A stretch of 64,000 nt of DNA from Candidatus Nanoarchaeia archaeon (GTDB lineage Archaea; Nanobdellota; Nanobdellia; Pacearchaeales; GW2011-AR1). This document shows, piece after piece, positions 1-10,505 of the stretch. Position 1 is the first letter of the stretch. Each line of letters starts with the position of its first letter. The notes beneath the pieces were generated by a model that saw only the letters and a list, made by a program, of their open reading frames with translations, did no database searches and had not been told where the DNA came from. The translations under genes were made by a program, and so were the position numbers. The stretch is from assembly GCA_028718805.1 (NCBI GenBank), contig JAQUKY010000004.1:50055-114054 (forward strand), in the 5' to 3' direction.

Positions 1-161
1 TCATATTACCACAATTAAAGTATCATTTAAAATAATTTGTATAGTGAGGAAAAAGTTGGGAAGTTAATCCTTAGGATTAAGTAATCGTTGGGGCATATCT
101 ACATTTTGTCTAATTCTTTAACCAAATTAAATGGAAGAACCAGGTCATGTAAATTTTCTTC

Positions 162-722
162 TTACTCAATCTCAATAATCTTATCAGCAAAAGAGCTTAA
201 TTGAGAAATCATTTTTTCATCAGTCATATCTTTAATGCATATCATTGCAAAGGTTACTTTCAGTTCTTTCATCTTATTTGATATAAAACGAATGAAATCT
301 TTTACTGTTCCAAAATCATTATGGAACAGCAGTGTGCTTACTGAATCAAAAATAAGTATTTTGGCTCCTGTTAATTCTTTAACAGTAGAAGTCGTACTTA
401 TTGAAATATTAGTAAGCTCTTTTGGAGAGCCTATGAATACTGCATTTCCTGACCTATTCCCATTAGTCATCCTGCGCGGAGTCACAGCATCAATAATAAA
501 TATCTTCCCTGTGTCTATCCCTATTTTCTTAAATCCTTCTATTAGTTCAGAAAAAGGCTTGTTTACTGTTACATAAACTATATTATAACCTTTTACAGAG
601 ACATAATGCTTGAGGATATTTGTATTTGTTTCCACAATTTTTTTAGATGGAACTTTAATTAAAACAATGTCCCCCTCTCCTATTTCTTCACCATCTATTT
701 TTCCTGTAAAAATTTTCTGCAT
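162..722 (-). CDS. KaiC/RecA-fold ATPase-like protein lacking an obvious Walker A motif
   Basis: 186-aa ORF; KaiC-like pattern (ILIFDSVSTLL Walker-B-like strand); directly follows a KaiC-family gene. Confidence 0.55.
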   Translation of the reverse strand: MQKIFTGKIDGEEIGEGDIVLIKVPSKKIVETNTNILKHYVSVKGYNIVYVTVNKPFSELIEGFKKIGIDTGKIFIIDAVTPRRMTNGNRSGNAVFIGSPKELTNISISTTSTVKELTGAKILIFDSVSTLLFHNDFGTVKDFIRFISNKMKELKVTFAMICIKDMTDEKMISQLSSFADKIIEIE

Positions 723-866
723 TTTTACCTTCTCTTAGAATCCTCCTTCTAAAACAATTTAAAGAAGTACATATTTATAAATTTTATGTTATATACAAAA
801 ACTTCATTTTTTCTTGTTGTATTTCAAGAGAGGTAAAAAAATGTTTTGCCAATGTTTTTTCTCTTT

Positions 867-1883
867 TTATCTTTCTACCCCAAGCCCGCCAAAAACTTCC
901 TGTTCAGGATAGACTACGATTCCTTTATTTGTAATCTGCATCGCAACTATTTTCTTCTGGTGCTTTTCTCCTCTCATTTTTAAGACCTCTATTGCATTTT
1001 CTCTTATCTCTCCTCTTTTTATATTATAAAGAACAATAACCCCATCAGCAAGAAATTCTTCAACTCCTGTTGTAGAAAAAATCTTTGGAATCTGCTCTGT
1101 CTCTGTAATAAGAAAAGTTGTTGCTCCAATTTTCTCAAAAAATCTGAATAGTTGCTCAATATAGGCTCTATAGCTGTCTTCTTTTGTTGTGAATGCGCCC
1201 CCAACTGCAGTCAAAGAGTCAATAACAATAAAATCAGGTTTAAAATCTCTTGGGAGGATGATAGGATAAACATTAATAAATAACTCGCCTTTTTGTTCGG
1301 CAAGCAAAGCGTCTACATTCCTTGTTATTTCAAATGGGCTTATTCTTTGTATTTTCAACTTGCCAGCTTTAATCATTTTTTCAGCATCCCATCCAAAATC
1401 TTTCATATGCTGTTTTAATTTATCCTCGCTTTCCTCAAAGCTCATGTAAAAGCATTTTTCTCCTTGAGAAGCATGATAAGCAAAAGTCTCCAAACAAAAA
1501 ATTGTCTTGCCACTTCCAGCACCTCCAGCAACAAGAATAGAATTTCCTTTTGGGATTCCATGCTCAAACAAATCATCAAGACCAGGAATTCCTGTTTTTA
1601 TGTATTTTTTCCCTCCTTTTATTACCTTCTCCTTTAACTCTAGTCTGGAAATATGTTTTATAGGGGCTCTTTGCTCAATAATTTGAGCTTCATGCCCTTT
1701 AATCTTGCCTGATTTTAATTGCTGCTCAATTTCTGATTTTATAGAAGCAATTTTGAATTTGGCATTTTTATCTTTGTCTGTATCTTTCTTTTTAAATTTA
1801 AGAAAAATCTTAGCCTTTTCTTTCCTCTTTACAGCCTTATCCTTCTCTTTTTTAATTTTCTTCACGCTCTTTTTCATATTCAA
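867..1883 (-). CDS. KaiC-domain ATPase with Lys-rich N-terminal extension
   Basis: Walker A GGAGSGKT, TGIPGLDDLFEHGIPKGNSILVAGGAGSGKT and FIVIDSLTAVGG are typical of archaeal KaiC/RadA-like proteins. Confidence 0.85.
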   Translation of the reverse strand: MNMKKSVKKIKKEKDKAVKRKEKAKIFLKFKKKDTDKDKNAKFKIASIKSEIEQQLKSGKIKGHEAQIIEQRAPIKHISRLELKEKVIKGGKKYIKTGIPGLDDLFEHGIPKGNSILVAGGAGSGKTIFCLETFAYHASQGEKCFYMSFEESEDKLKQHMKDFGWDAEKMIKAGKLKIQRISPFEITRNVDALLAEQKGELFINVYPIILPRDFKPDFIVIDSLTAVGGAFTTKEDSYRAYIEQLFRFFEKIGATTFLITETEQIPKIFSTTGVEEFLADGVIVLYNIKRGEIRENAIEVLKMRGEKHQKKIVAMQITNKGIVVYPEQEVFGGLGVER

Positions 1884-1901
1884 TAATAGGATTCTGATTA
1901 T

Positions 1902-2894
1902 TTAAATCTTATTTCTCTTCCTCTCTAAGACAGGCAACTCTTCTTTTATCTCCTGCAATCTTTCTTTATATTTTTTCATTCTTATATTGTAAACCAAACC
2001 TGAAATCTTGTTTTCCCTGAACCTTTCTGTTTGTGTTTTTTTCATTAAATCATTTAAAACTTTTTCTTCTGTTTTCATCTTTCTTATTTTATTTGTTAAT
2101 AATTTTTTCTCAAATCTCTTGTTTGTGAAATAGCCGATAATTCCTAAGACAATTAATAAAGATATAATCTGAATCCAGTATCTTTGGAAGAAGTTTTTAG
2201 CTCCCTTTTTTATTCCAGATAAAGTTGAAACTTCTGTTTTTTCTTTTTCAAGTGCAAGATTAAAATCCTCAAGAAGTCTTTCAGCATCATTATACCTTTC
2301 TTCTGAAAAAGCAATTTTAGCCTGCTCTAAAATATTTTGGATTTCTTTAGAAAGCTCTGGTAGCGGATAAGAAATATATAACCCTACATTTTTTAATTCC
2401 ATTTCATCTTGTTTAAAATTATTCTCTTCAACAAAAATTTTATCCATCAATAAAAATGCAGTTTCTTTTCTTTTTTGAATGTCCTTAGTATAAACCAAAA
2501 CATCCTCATAAGTTATGTCCTGCCATTTAATTAATCTTAATGCGTTTCTTGCTTCTTGTTTTTCTTTTTCTGTTGAATTAACATCTTCTCTTAAAATTGA
2601 AGCATATTTTGCTTGCTCAAATACCCGTCTGGCTTCAATTAAACTATCATTCATGTAATTTACTGAAAAATTGTTTTCCTGCATTTCTTTGATAATGCTT
2701 TCTGACTCATTAATTGCTTGCAATGCAGCTTCTTTTGTTATTGATTGATTCTCTTCTTGTTGAATTGCATTTTCAGAACTTTCATTATAAGCTACAAATC
2801 CAATAAAATTAGACTTCTGAGTATTAAGTATAAAAAAGCTTATTCCTAAGACTAAGAGAATACATAAAATAATTATTATTAATTCCTGTTTCAT
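1902..2894 (-). CDS. Membrane protein with extracytoplasmic helical region, TM segment and cytoplasmic coiled coil
   Basis: N-terminal signal/TM (IIIILCILLVLGISFFIL), second TM (IQIISLLIVLGIIGYF), charged C-terminus; 1 nt downstream of the giant LamG gene. Confidence 0.6.
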   Translation of the reverse strand: MKQELIIIILCILLVLGISFFILNTQKSNFIGFVAYNESSENAIQQEENQSITKEAALQAINESESIIKEMQENNFSVNYMNDSLIEARRVFEQAKYASILREDVNSTEKEKQEARNALRLIKWQDITYEDVLVYTKDIQKRKETAFLLMDKIFVEENNFKQDEMELKNVGLYISYPLPELSKEIQNILEQAKIAFSEERYNDAERLLEDFNLALEKEKTEVSTLSGIKKGAKNFFQRYWIQIISLLIVLGIIGYFTNKRFEKKLLTNKIRKMKTEEKVLNDLMKKTQTERFRENKISGLVYNIRMKKYKERLQEIKEELPVLERKRNKI

Positions 2895-2895
2895 T

Positions 2896-5800
2896 TTATA
2901 TAACTCCCATCCTCTTAATTTTTTCTTTAATTTTAGCTTCTTCTCTTAATCTTTTATTTTCTCTAATTTTACTAATATGATGGAATGGAGATTTTAAAGA
3001 CCCAATAATTTTAAATAAAACTATCCTTGCATTTCCATGTTTTTTAATCTTACTATTTGATTTTATAATCTCTTTTTCTAATTCAGATTTGCTGTCTTTT
3101 ATCTGATTTTCTCCACTTTTCTTTTTCTTTAATAACTCCAAGGTTATTTTTTCTCCTTCAATTTCAGCTAGTCTTTCATTTAAAGTTTTGAATTCAATAT
3201 CATATTCATTTGCAGATATTTTCCTGTCTCTGTAATACTGCTCCTGCAGTTTTATAATTTCAGACTCAACCTGCAGTCTCTCGTTTTCTAAATCCTGCAA
3301 AATTTGCTGTTGTCTTAGCATCTTTATTCTTTTATTTCTTAAACTTAATCTTTGTTGTTTTATTTTTGCTAATTTATTCTGATGCTGATTCATTATTCTG
3401 TGGTAATCTCCAGCAGAAATCTTTCCTGAAAAATAATTTTTTTGGGCAGACAAGATGAGGGTTCTTATGTTATTTTCTTCTTTGTTTATATCTTGTATTT
3501 TTCCTGTTATAGAAGATTTTTGGTAAGTTTTATAAGATAAAATTCCTGCAAATGAAAATATTAAAATTCCTATCAAAACAAAATGCCAGTATAAATAAAG
3601 GAAGAATCCATAATTTCCTTTTCTCTCAAGCAAAAGCAAAACTTGCGCTGATTTAGCTCTTTCTTCTGCAGTACTGAAGTCTCCTCTTTTAAATGCAGCT
3701 ATTGCCATATTCAAAACATTTTCAGCAGACTCTCCGCTAAATATCGCTTTCCCGGTTAAGACAGAATTTATAGAAACTTTCTCTCCATTTTCATCAACAA
3801 TCTCTTTTGCAACATTTCCAGTTAATAAGTATGTTTTTTTCGGGTCTTTTAATGCCCCTGAAATTTTTTCTATTAAGGAATTTACAGAAAATGCTTTGTT
3901 TTTTATATTGATAACATTATCAGACAAATCTAATGATTTCTTATTCTTATTTTCAGAAAGTTTTAATTTTGCTTGCTCCAGTAATTTACTAACTTCTTGT
4001 GTATTAAATCCTGCATTTTTCATTTCTAAAATTGCTTTTTCAGCTTCTGACAATGCTAAATTGCTTTTTTCTTTGCTAACTTCTTGAATGACTAATTTTA
4101 TATTTTGAGTCTCTATATAGCTTGTTTTTGCAGTCCCATCTACTTTATATCCTGATATTAGCGCCTTAAGTGTATGCTCTTCATAACTCTCTTTATAAGA
4201 AGGAATTTTTAATTTTATATTGAATTTTTTAGTCTCTTTTGAATTAATTTTGCCTATTTTGCTTGGGTAAATTTCAATATACTGCGGTAAAAATCCAGCT
4301 AAACTGAGGGTTAAATCTTCTAAACTTGAATTAGGGTATTTGTTATTAACTTCTATATCAAAACTGTCCTGTTCGCCTCTTACAACTTCAATTGTTTTTG
4401 AATATGCAACTGACTCTGCCTTTGCAATTCCCCCTCCTCCGCCGGTTGCTCCAGAAGTTATTGTTTGTGTTATAGTAACGGGATTAGAAACACTTATTGC
4501 TTTTGAAGTATTTACAGAATCTGCATTTGAAGCAATTGCTGTTGCATTAATGTAATAAGTAATGTCAGAAGTTGAACTTCCAACGTCAATAGTAATTGTG
4601 TTTGTTCCTGAAGATCCTATTGGAAGAGTTCCTAAGCTTCTGTTTAAACTTCCAGTAGATAAAGTAAATATGCTAGGCAAAGTCCAATTTAAATAAACTC
4701 CTGTTGCATCTTGTGTTCCTAAATTAGTCACAGAAACAGCATAAGTAACTCCTATCTGAGAAGTTGTTACAGAGCTCGAAAAAGTATCTATTGAAATTTG
4801 AAGATAAGGTCCTTCGGCAGTCTGAATATAGATTTGTTTTTCATAAATTGTCGTTCCTGCTTCTGAAACAATAGTCACATTATAAGGATATAATCCAGTA
4901 GTTATTCCAGTTGTATTAACAAAAAGATTTAAACTTATGTTGCCACCTGAAGAAACTGAATATGAAGCATTATCATCATTTGTATAATTAATATCAAATT
5001 TGCCTTGAATGGGAGATGAAGCAGATATGTTTAAATTAAAATTCAGACTGTTATCTCCGGTATTATTAAGATAAATTGCCCCCAAGGTATTATTATCGCT
5101 TCTTTGCGCATAAGTAAAAGATTTAATTGAAGGAATAGTTGTGCTATTCCAAAAACTGCTTTCATTTGCAACAATTAAAGTATAGTTTGCAGAAATATTC
5201 TGATTTCCAGCAGTGTCTGTAGCATTTATTTTAAAAGCATATGTTCCATTTCCTGGCAAAAAAGAGGCATTGTAAGTAACTGTTGCTGAAGAGCCATTTG
5301 CAATCGCAGAGTTGTTAGTCATAACGGCAGAAATCCAATTCCCATCGCTTAAATTCTGCCACATTAACTCCACTTCATTAATTTTATAATCTTCAACAAT
5401 CGTTGCATTAACATTTACACTCACATAAGGGTCTAACTCTGCTGTCGTATTAGGAGAATAAGTTATATTATAAATTTCAGGATAGCTATCATCGCTGACG
5501 TTAATAGCGTAGTTTGTTGTTAAATTACTTCTTCCAGATAAATCATAGAGATAAATTTGAGCTGTAAATCTGGGAGGAGTTGTATTTCCTGCGGAGATTA
5601 TGTAGCTTAAACTTCCAGTCAATCCAGCTAAAGAAATCTGCGAAGAATTTTGCCAGCTTCCAGTTGCATTGTGCCCTATAATTGCATAGCTTAATCCAAT
5701 TGAATCAGAAAGAGAAGCAGAACAATTAACATCTTGGCTGTCATTAACAGGATTTGTGCATGAAAATGCATCAACACTTGGATTAGTCAAATCAACGTAA

Positions 5801-8800
5801 ATAACAATTGATTTATTTGCCTGATTATTGCTTGTATCATTCGCATAAAAAGTTATGTTGTGCTGTCCTTCTACTAAAGTTATTGTTGAATTCCAATTTG
5901 TTGTAGAAACATTTCCCAAGGTTACTAATGTGTCTGAATTATTTGTATATCCTGCCCAGCTTAATGATTCATCAGTTGTTATGTTTAATAAAATATCAGC
6001 AGAGCTAGAATAGCTTGCATTTACAGGAGAGTAAATTGTTATTTCTGGTTTTGTTGTATCCCCTGCTTCTGCACTTATTGTGAATGAATTTCCAGTTAAA
6101 GAGCCGATATTCCCATAAGAATCATTTGCCCATAAGCTAAGATTATAATTTCCACTTACAATACTTGTATTAGCATGGGTGTAAAGATAAAGAGAAACAT
6201 TACTTAGACTAACATTATTCACTCCAGAATCTAAAGAATACCATGCATTTGTTAGAGCTTTATTAACAACTATTGTAAAAGTAACAGAGCCTTGAGTAAT
6301 ATTTGAATTATTTAACGGATTAGCAAGAGTTATTGTCGGAGCTTGAGAGTCAGTTGTATAGCTTCCTGTAAGAGGATTTGCAGTTGCAGCTTCTCCTAAT
6401 TCATCAAAAATATAAACATACCACAAGTGTAATGAAGAATCTGTTTCAGAACTGAATGTGCAGCTTAAATTACTATTTCCTGTTGAATTACAATAATGTC
6501 CATTTGTGCATCCAGATGAAGTTGCTCCTGAAGAATTGCATACGAATAAGGTTAAAGTTTGTACAGAATCTGAATCATAAGCAACACTTGAAACATTAAC
6601 TGTTGCTCCTCCCTTTATTATTACTGCATTATCACTTGCACTTGTTAATACCGGAAGCTGATTTATGTTGATAGTTTTATCAACGATTGTTTGTATATTT
6701 CCTGCATCATCAATAGAATAATATCTCAAATAATTTGCGCTTCTGTTGGAAGAAGTGTAAGTTATTGTACCCCCATTGTCAATGCTTGTTGTAGGGCTGC
6801 ATCCCTCGCTTGTCGAAGTGCAATAATATGTTGTGGGGTCTGAATCAACATTATCTACTTCTGTAATTGTAACAGTATAATTTGGAGCATGGATATCTGT
6901 ATTAGCATTACTAGTTGTTGTTGGAGCAGTATAATCTAAATAAAAATTGATATCTAAATTCTGGCTTGTATTTTGCTCATTTCCTAATGAGTCTTCACAA
7001 GAGACATATCTAGTTGTAAATCCCTGGCTTGAAACATCATTTATAGAACAATTTGCCTGAATCCCAGAAATTACACAATTATTAGACATAGAAGAATAGA
7101 TAATATCACTACTAGACCACCTGCATAACATATCTACCTCTCCTGAGATAGTTATATTCGTTCTCTCATCATTAACAGCATCAAAATAACTTGGAGTTGT
7201 GTCTCCTGCAACTGAAATTATAGAAGTTGTAGGAGGAGTTGCATCATTAGTATAAGATAGATACCTCAGATCAGTCTGGTTCGAGTTGCTATTTACATCT
7301 TTGGCAAACCCCTGATAAGTATAAGTTCCGGTAGTGAAATTGCTTTGGTTTGTTATAAACACCCATTTGTCTGTGTTGTATTTGTTAAGATTTGAATAAT
7401 ATTGCTGCCTAAGTTCATTTGCAGATAAACTTGCAGAATATGCGCGGACTTCATCAATTGTTCCATTGAAGTTACTTCCGCTATTGTATCTTCCAATTTC
7501 AAAAGTTGTTATTGCAGGTGCCTGAGAATTGCTTCCTGAAGCAACCACAGCACCATCAACTATTAAGGATGTGGTGCTTCCGCTCCAGTTTAAACCAATC
7601 TGATGCCATTGTCCTGTCCAATCAGAAGGTATTGTCCATGCTAAAGGAGTTAAAGTGCCGCCAGTTTCATAACGCAAAGTATTATCACTATTGCTATAAA
7701 TCCTTAGTGCACCAACTGCACTAGGTTTTGTATCAAATAGGGCTTGGGTTACAATTTTAAGATCTTTATTAGGTTTTATCCACATTAATACGGTTCCTGT
7801 TGTTGCGGAAAATCCTGTGATAGTTGTTTTAGCATAAGTAGTTCCTGCAAAATTTAAGGCACTGCCATATCTGCCCGAAGTAGTCCAAGTTGGAGCATTA
7901 GTAAAAGTTGCATTATTACTGCTTGGGCTTACATCTACTGCCTTTGTTGCATTTTCACCCAATGCAGAAACATTGTCTAAATTAAGCATCAAAACCAATG
8001 AGCTATTATAAAAAGTGTAATTTGTACCATTCCAGTTCCACTTAAATTCTGAAAAATCTGTGGCGTTTGTGATTGAAATATTTATCTGTATCGAGGTATT
8101 TTTTGTAACCGTGGCATTTGCAGGAGTTGGAGTGGTGAAGTTTATATTAGGAGGTGTCCAATCGCCTATGTACAATACCCTTGTTTCTGTGCAGTTTTGG
8201 TTTCCGGCAGTGTTATTTGCGCATCCTTGGTAGGTATAGCTGCCCTGACTTACCAGGCTGCTTTGGTTTGTTATAAACACCCATTTGTCTGTATCGTACT
8301 TATATAAATTACTGTAATATTGCTGCTGAATTTCATTTGCTGATAAACCTCTATTGTAGATATATACTTCGTCTATTGTACCATTGAAATATCTTTGGGG
8401 ATTGTTGGAAGTGTTCAGCTCACAGCCAATTGTAAGATAGTTATTTGGTGCACTAGGCACGCTTGCGCTTGTTGATGCTGTCTGAGCACCATTTACATAG
8501 AAATATGTTGTTCCGCTCCTTCTCGTCATGACAACATGATACCATGTGTTTGCTGAAGCGAATGTATATCCACTGTCTATCCATGCAACCAAGCCATATA
8601 ATCCTGTTAATTTGTTTCCTGAAAGTCCTGCACCATTTCCTATTCCAAAACCATATCCTGCTGCATCATTTCCGTTGTAAATGGCAAGGCTTAATTGACT
8701 CAGCGAGCTTGGTTTTATCCAAGCTGCAATTGCCCAATTGTCTACAGCATTTGTTGCACTTTTTGTTCCGTTTATCCATGCATCAGATCCGTTGAATTGA

Positions 8801-9165
8801 TATGCTCCCCCATATTTTCCTGTTGCATTGAAAACCGCATTGTAAACTGTGCCATTTAATGAATTTGATGAGACATCAACAACTTTAGTTGCATTTTCAC
8901 CCAGCGCCGTAACATTGTCGAAATTCAGCATCAATACCAGCGAGTTGTTATAAAAAGTATAATTAGTACTATTCAAGTTCCATTTGAATTCATTCATGTC
9001 AGATGCATTGGTTATTGATATGTTTATGACAACAGAGTTGTTTGATGTTATCGTACTGTTTGCAGGCGTTGGGTCTGTGAAGTTTATTACGGGCGCAGCA
9101 TAAACAAAACTCAAACTACTGATAAGAACTGTTACAACTAACAGAAACAAGATTGATTTCTTCAT
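2896..9165 (-). CDS. Giant surface protein: two LamG/concanavalin-like domains, Ig/CARDB-like repeats, TM segment, cytoplasmic coiled coil
   Basis: 2089 aa; signal peptide; two tandem ~300-aa LamG-type units (YNRGLSANEIQQQYYSNLYKYDTDKWVFITNQS / YSASLSANELRQQYYSNLNKYNTDKWVFITNQS); TM near the C-terminus. Confidence 0.8.
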   Translation of the reverse strand: MKKSILFLLVVTVLISSLSFVYAAPVINFTDPTPANSTITSNNSVVINISITNASDMNEFKWNLNSTNYTFYNNSLVLMLNFDNVTALGENATKVVDVSSNSLNGTVYNAVFNATGKYGGAYQFNGSDAWINGTKSATNAVDNWAIAAWIKPSSLSQLSLAIYNGNDAAGYGFGIGNGAGLSGNKLTGLYGLVAWIDSGYTFASANTWYHVVMTRRSGTTYFYVNGAQTASTSASVPSAPNNYLTIGCELNTSNNPQRYFNGTIDEVYIYNRGLSANEIQQQYYSNLYKYDTDKWVFITNQSSLVSQGSYTYQGCANNTAGNQNCTETRVLYIGDWTPPNINFTTPTPANATVTKNTSIQINISITNATDFSEFKWNWNGTNYTFYNSSLVLMLNLDNVSALGENATKAVDVSPSSNNATFTNAPTWTTSGRYGSALNFAGTTYAKTTITGFSATTGTVLMWIKPNKDLKIVTQALFDTKPSAVGALRIYSNSDNTLRYETGGTLTPLAWTIPSDWTGQWHQIGLNWSGSTTSLIVDGAVVASGSNSQAPAITTFEIGRYNSGSNFNGTIDEVRAYSASLSANELRQQYYSNLNKYNTDKWVFITNQSNFTTGTYTYQGFAKDVNSNSNQTDLRYLSYTNDATPPTTSIISVAGDTTPSYFDAVNDERTNITISGEVDMLCRWSSSDIIYSSMSNNCVISGIQANCSINDVSSQGFTTRYVSCEDSLGNEQNTSQNLDINFYLDYTAPTTTSNANTDIHAPNYTVTITEVDNVDSDPTTYYCTSTSEGCSPTTSIDNGGTITYTSSNRSANYLRYYSIDDAGNIQTIVDKTININQLPVLTSASDNAVIIKGGATVNVSSVAYDSDSVQTLTLFVCNSSGATSSGCTNGHYCNSTGNSNLSCTFSSETDSSLHLWYVYIFDELGEAATANPLTGSYTTDSQAPTITLANPLNNSNITQGSVTFTIVVNKALTNAWYSLDSGVNNVSLSNVSLYLYTHANTSIVSGNYNLSLWANDSYGNIGSLTGNSFTISAEAGDTTKPEITIYSPVNASYSSSADILLNITTDESLSWAGYTNNSDTLVTLGNVSTTNWNSTITLVEGQHNITFYANDTSNNQANKSIVIYVDLTNPSVDAFSCTNPVNDSQDVNCSASLSDSIGLSYAIIGHNATGSWQNSSQISLAGLTGSLSYIISAGNTTPPRFTAQIYLYDLSGRSNLTTNYAINVSDDSYPEIYNITYSPNTTAELDPYVSVNVNATIVEDYKINEVELMWQNLSDGNWISAVMTNNSAIANGSSATVTYNASFLPGNGTYAFKINATDTAGNQNISANYTLIVANESSFWNSTTIPSIKSFTYAQRSDNNTLGAIYLNNTGDNSLNFNLNISASSPIQGKFDINYTNDDNASYSVSSGGNISLNLFVNTTGITTGLYPYNVTIVSEAGTTIYEKQIYIQTAEGPYLQISIDTFSSSVTTSQIGVTYAVSVTNLGTQDATGVYLNWTLPSIFTLSTGSLNRSLGTLPIGSSGTNTITIDVGSSTSDITYYINATAIASNADSVNTSKAISVSNPVTITQTITSGATGGGGGIAKAESVAYSKTIEVVRGEQDSFDIEVNNKYPNSSLEDLTLSLAGFLPQYIEIYPSKIGKINSKETKKFNIKLKIPSYKESYEEHTLKALISGYKVDGTAKTSYIETQNIKLVIQEVSKEKSNLALSEAEKAILEMKNAGFNTQEVSKLLEQAKLKLSENKNKKSLDLSDNVINIKNKAFSVNSLIEKISGALKDPKKTYLLTGNVAKEIVDENGEKVSINSVLTGKAIFSGESAENVLNMAIAAFKRGDFSTAEERAKSAQVLLLLERKGNYGFFLYLYWHFVLIGILIFSFAGILSYKTYQKSSITGKIQDINKEENNIRTLILSAQKNYFSGKISAGDYHRIMNQHQNKLAKIKQQRLSLRNKRIKMLRQQQILQDLENERLQVESEIIKLQEQYYRDRKISANEYDIEFKTLNERLAEIEGEKITLELLKKKKSGENQIKDSKSELEKEIIKSNSKIKKHGNARIVLFKIIGSLKSPFHHISKIRENKRLREEAKIKEKIKRMGVI

Positions 9166-9320
9166 TTTCTTCCCCCCTTTTTCTTTTCTTTATAATTATT
9201 AATTAATTCATTTAAAATTTCATCAAAAGTATGTTTTCTTACAAAATCGAGATTCTCTATTTTTTCTTTTGTTTCCTCAGAAATTCTAATAGTTGTAGAC
9301 TTTGTATCTTTAGTAGTCAT
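9162..9320 (-). CDS. Ribbon-helix-helix (RHH) small DNA-binding protein
   Basis: Not in the ORF track. Minus-strand translation MTTKDTKSTTIRISEETKEKIENLDFVRKHTFDEILNELINNYKEKKKGGRK*; stop overlaps the next ATG as ATGA. Confidence 0.75.
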   Translation of the reverse strand: MTTKDTKSTTIRISEETKEKIENLDFVRKHTFDEILNELINNYKEKKKGGRK

Positions 9321-9337
9321 AATCTACTAAGTAGATT
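9321..9337. promoter_or_regulatory. Perfect 17-bp palindrome aatctactaagtagatt, candidate RHH operator
   Basis: 8-bp arms around a central base, immediately upstream of the RHH start codon. Confidence 0.6.
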
Positions 9338-9440
9338 ATAATATATTTAAAGTTTTTGTTTTCAGTTTTCAGGGAGAATTTGACTGCCCATTTTTGCAGA
9401 GTTTAACCTCTCGTGAGAACATTTAACCAATAAAAAAGTT

Positions 9441-10265
9441 TTAGGATTCTTTATCTTCAGCTATAGCGAAAGATAGTTTGTCTGATTTTTTTGCCCTGAT
9501 TTTACAGATGCAACCTTCAGATTCCAATATTTCCATATTACGAAATCCAAGTGTATTAAACATTTTCATAAAGGGGCTTTTGACATGCTTCTTTATTAAG
9601 ACCTGTGAAAGGTAGTCATTACTCGGGATTTTTTTCCTTAACCTATTGAACATATTGACTGTTCTTTTTTCTACAATGTCTTCAATAAGAAGATTATCAA
9701 GAGTGTCATAATCAATTACTTTGCCTAAACTTTGATAAAAATAAGTCATCAAACCTTTTCCCCTTAATTTCCCACCGTAAATGTCAGATGAATAAATATT
9801 ATTTTCATTATGATTGTACCTGACATCATAATACCATCCAATAAGATGGTCAAAATATCCCTTTTTATCATTATCAAAGATATCTTTTAATGGGTCTAAA
9901 TTTTTAATCTGCATATCGTATTTTTTAGAGACTCCTTTTAATTCATTCATAAAAGAGAGTAAGCCATTTCTGGTCTTTTTGTTAAGGTTATCAAATTGTG
10001 CAATATCAACAATCTTGTTTACAGTGCTATTATCAACTGCAGGATGAAAAACAATTGCAGAGTGATATGCAGATTCCTTACAAATAAGCGCCTCAGAACA
10101 TGGAAGTATGCTCAAATCAAATTTAGGAGAGTTATCAGAAAATATTGATTCAGAATCCAGGCAAAGCTTGAGAGGTTCTATTTTTGCGAAAACCGAGTTT
10201 AAAACCCCGGCTAGTTCTTCATACTGCTTTACAGAGTAATCCTTTAATTTAATTTTTTTAGGCAT
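9441..10265 (-). CDS. Hypothetical protein, possibly with a GNAT-like C-terminal region
   Basis: 274-aa ORF; KSPFMKMFNTLGFRNMEIL resembles an acetyltransferase tail but this is weak. Confidence 0.4.
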   Translation of the reverse strand: MPKKIKLKDYSVKQYEELAGVLNSVFAKIEPLKLCLDSESIFSDNSPKFDLSILPCSEALICKESAYHSAIVFHPAVDNSTVNKIVDIAQFDNLNKKTRNGLLSFMNELKGVSKKYDMQIKNLDPLKDIFDNDKKGYFDHLIGWYYDVRYNHNENNIYSSDIYGGKLRGKGLMTYFYQSLGKVIDYDTLDNLLIEDIVEKRTVNMFNRLRKKIPSNDYLSQVLIKKHVKSPFMKMFNTLGFRNMEILESEGCICKIRAKKSDKLSFAIAEDKES

Positions 10266-10312
10266 AATTTTGATTTGGAATTAAGGTTTATAAAGGATTG
10301 CATTTTGGGCGT

Positions 10313-10357
10313 TGTCAAGAATTAGGGACTTAAATCTGCTGTCAAGTTTAGGGACTT
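10313..10357. repeat. Short direct repeat tgtcaag(a)attagggactt / tgtcaagtttagggactt
   Basis: Two near-identical ~18-nt units in tandem at 10313 and 10340. Confidence 0.6.
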
Positions 10358-10505
10358 TCGGTTTAATAATAATATATTATCCTATTTTTTATGCGAGGTT
10401 TATTTTAAAAGAGAATAAATTAAGAGGCAAAGCTGGTGAAGAGTTACTTAAAAAGAAGAGCAAGAAATTCAATGAAAAGATTAAGTAAATTTTTATAGAA
10501 AATAT

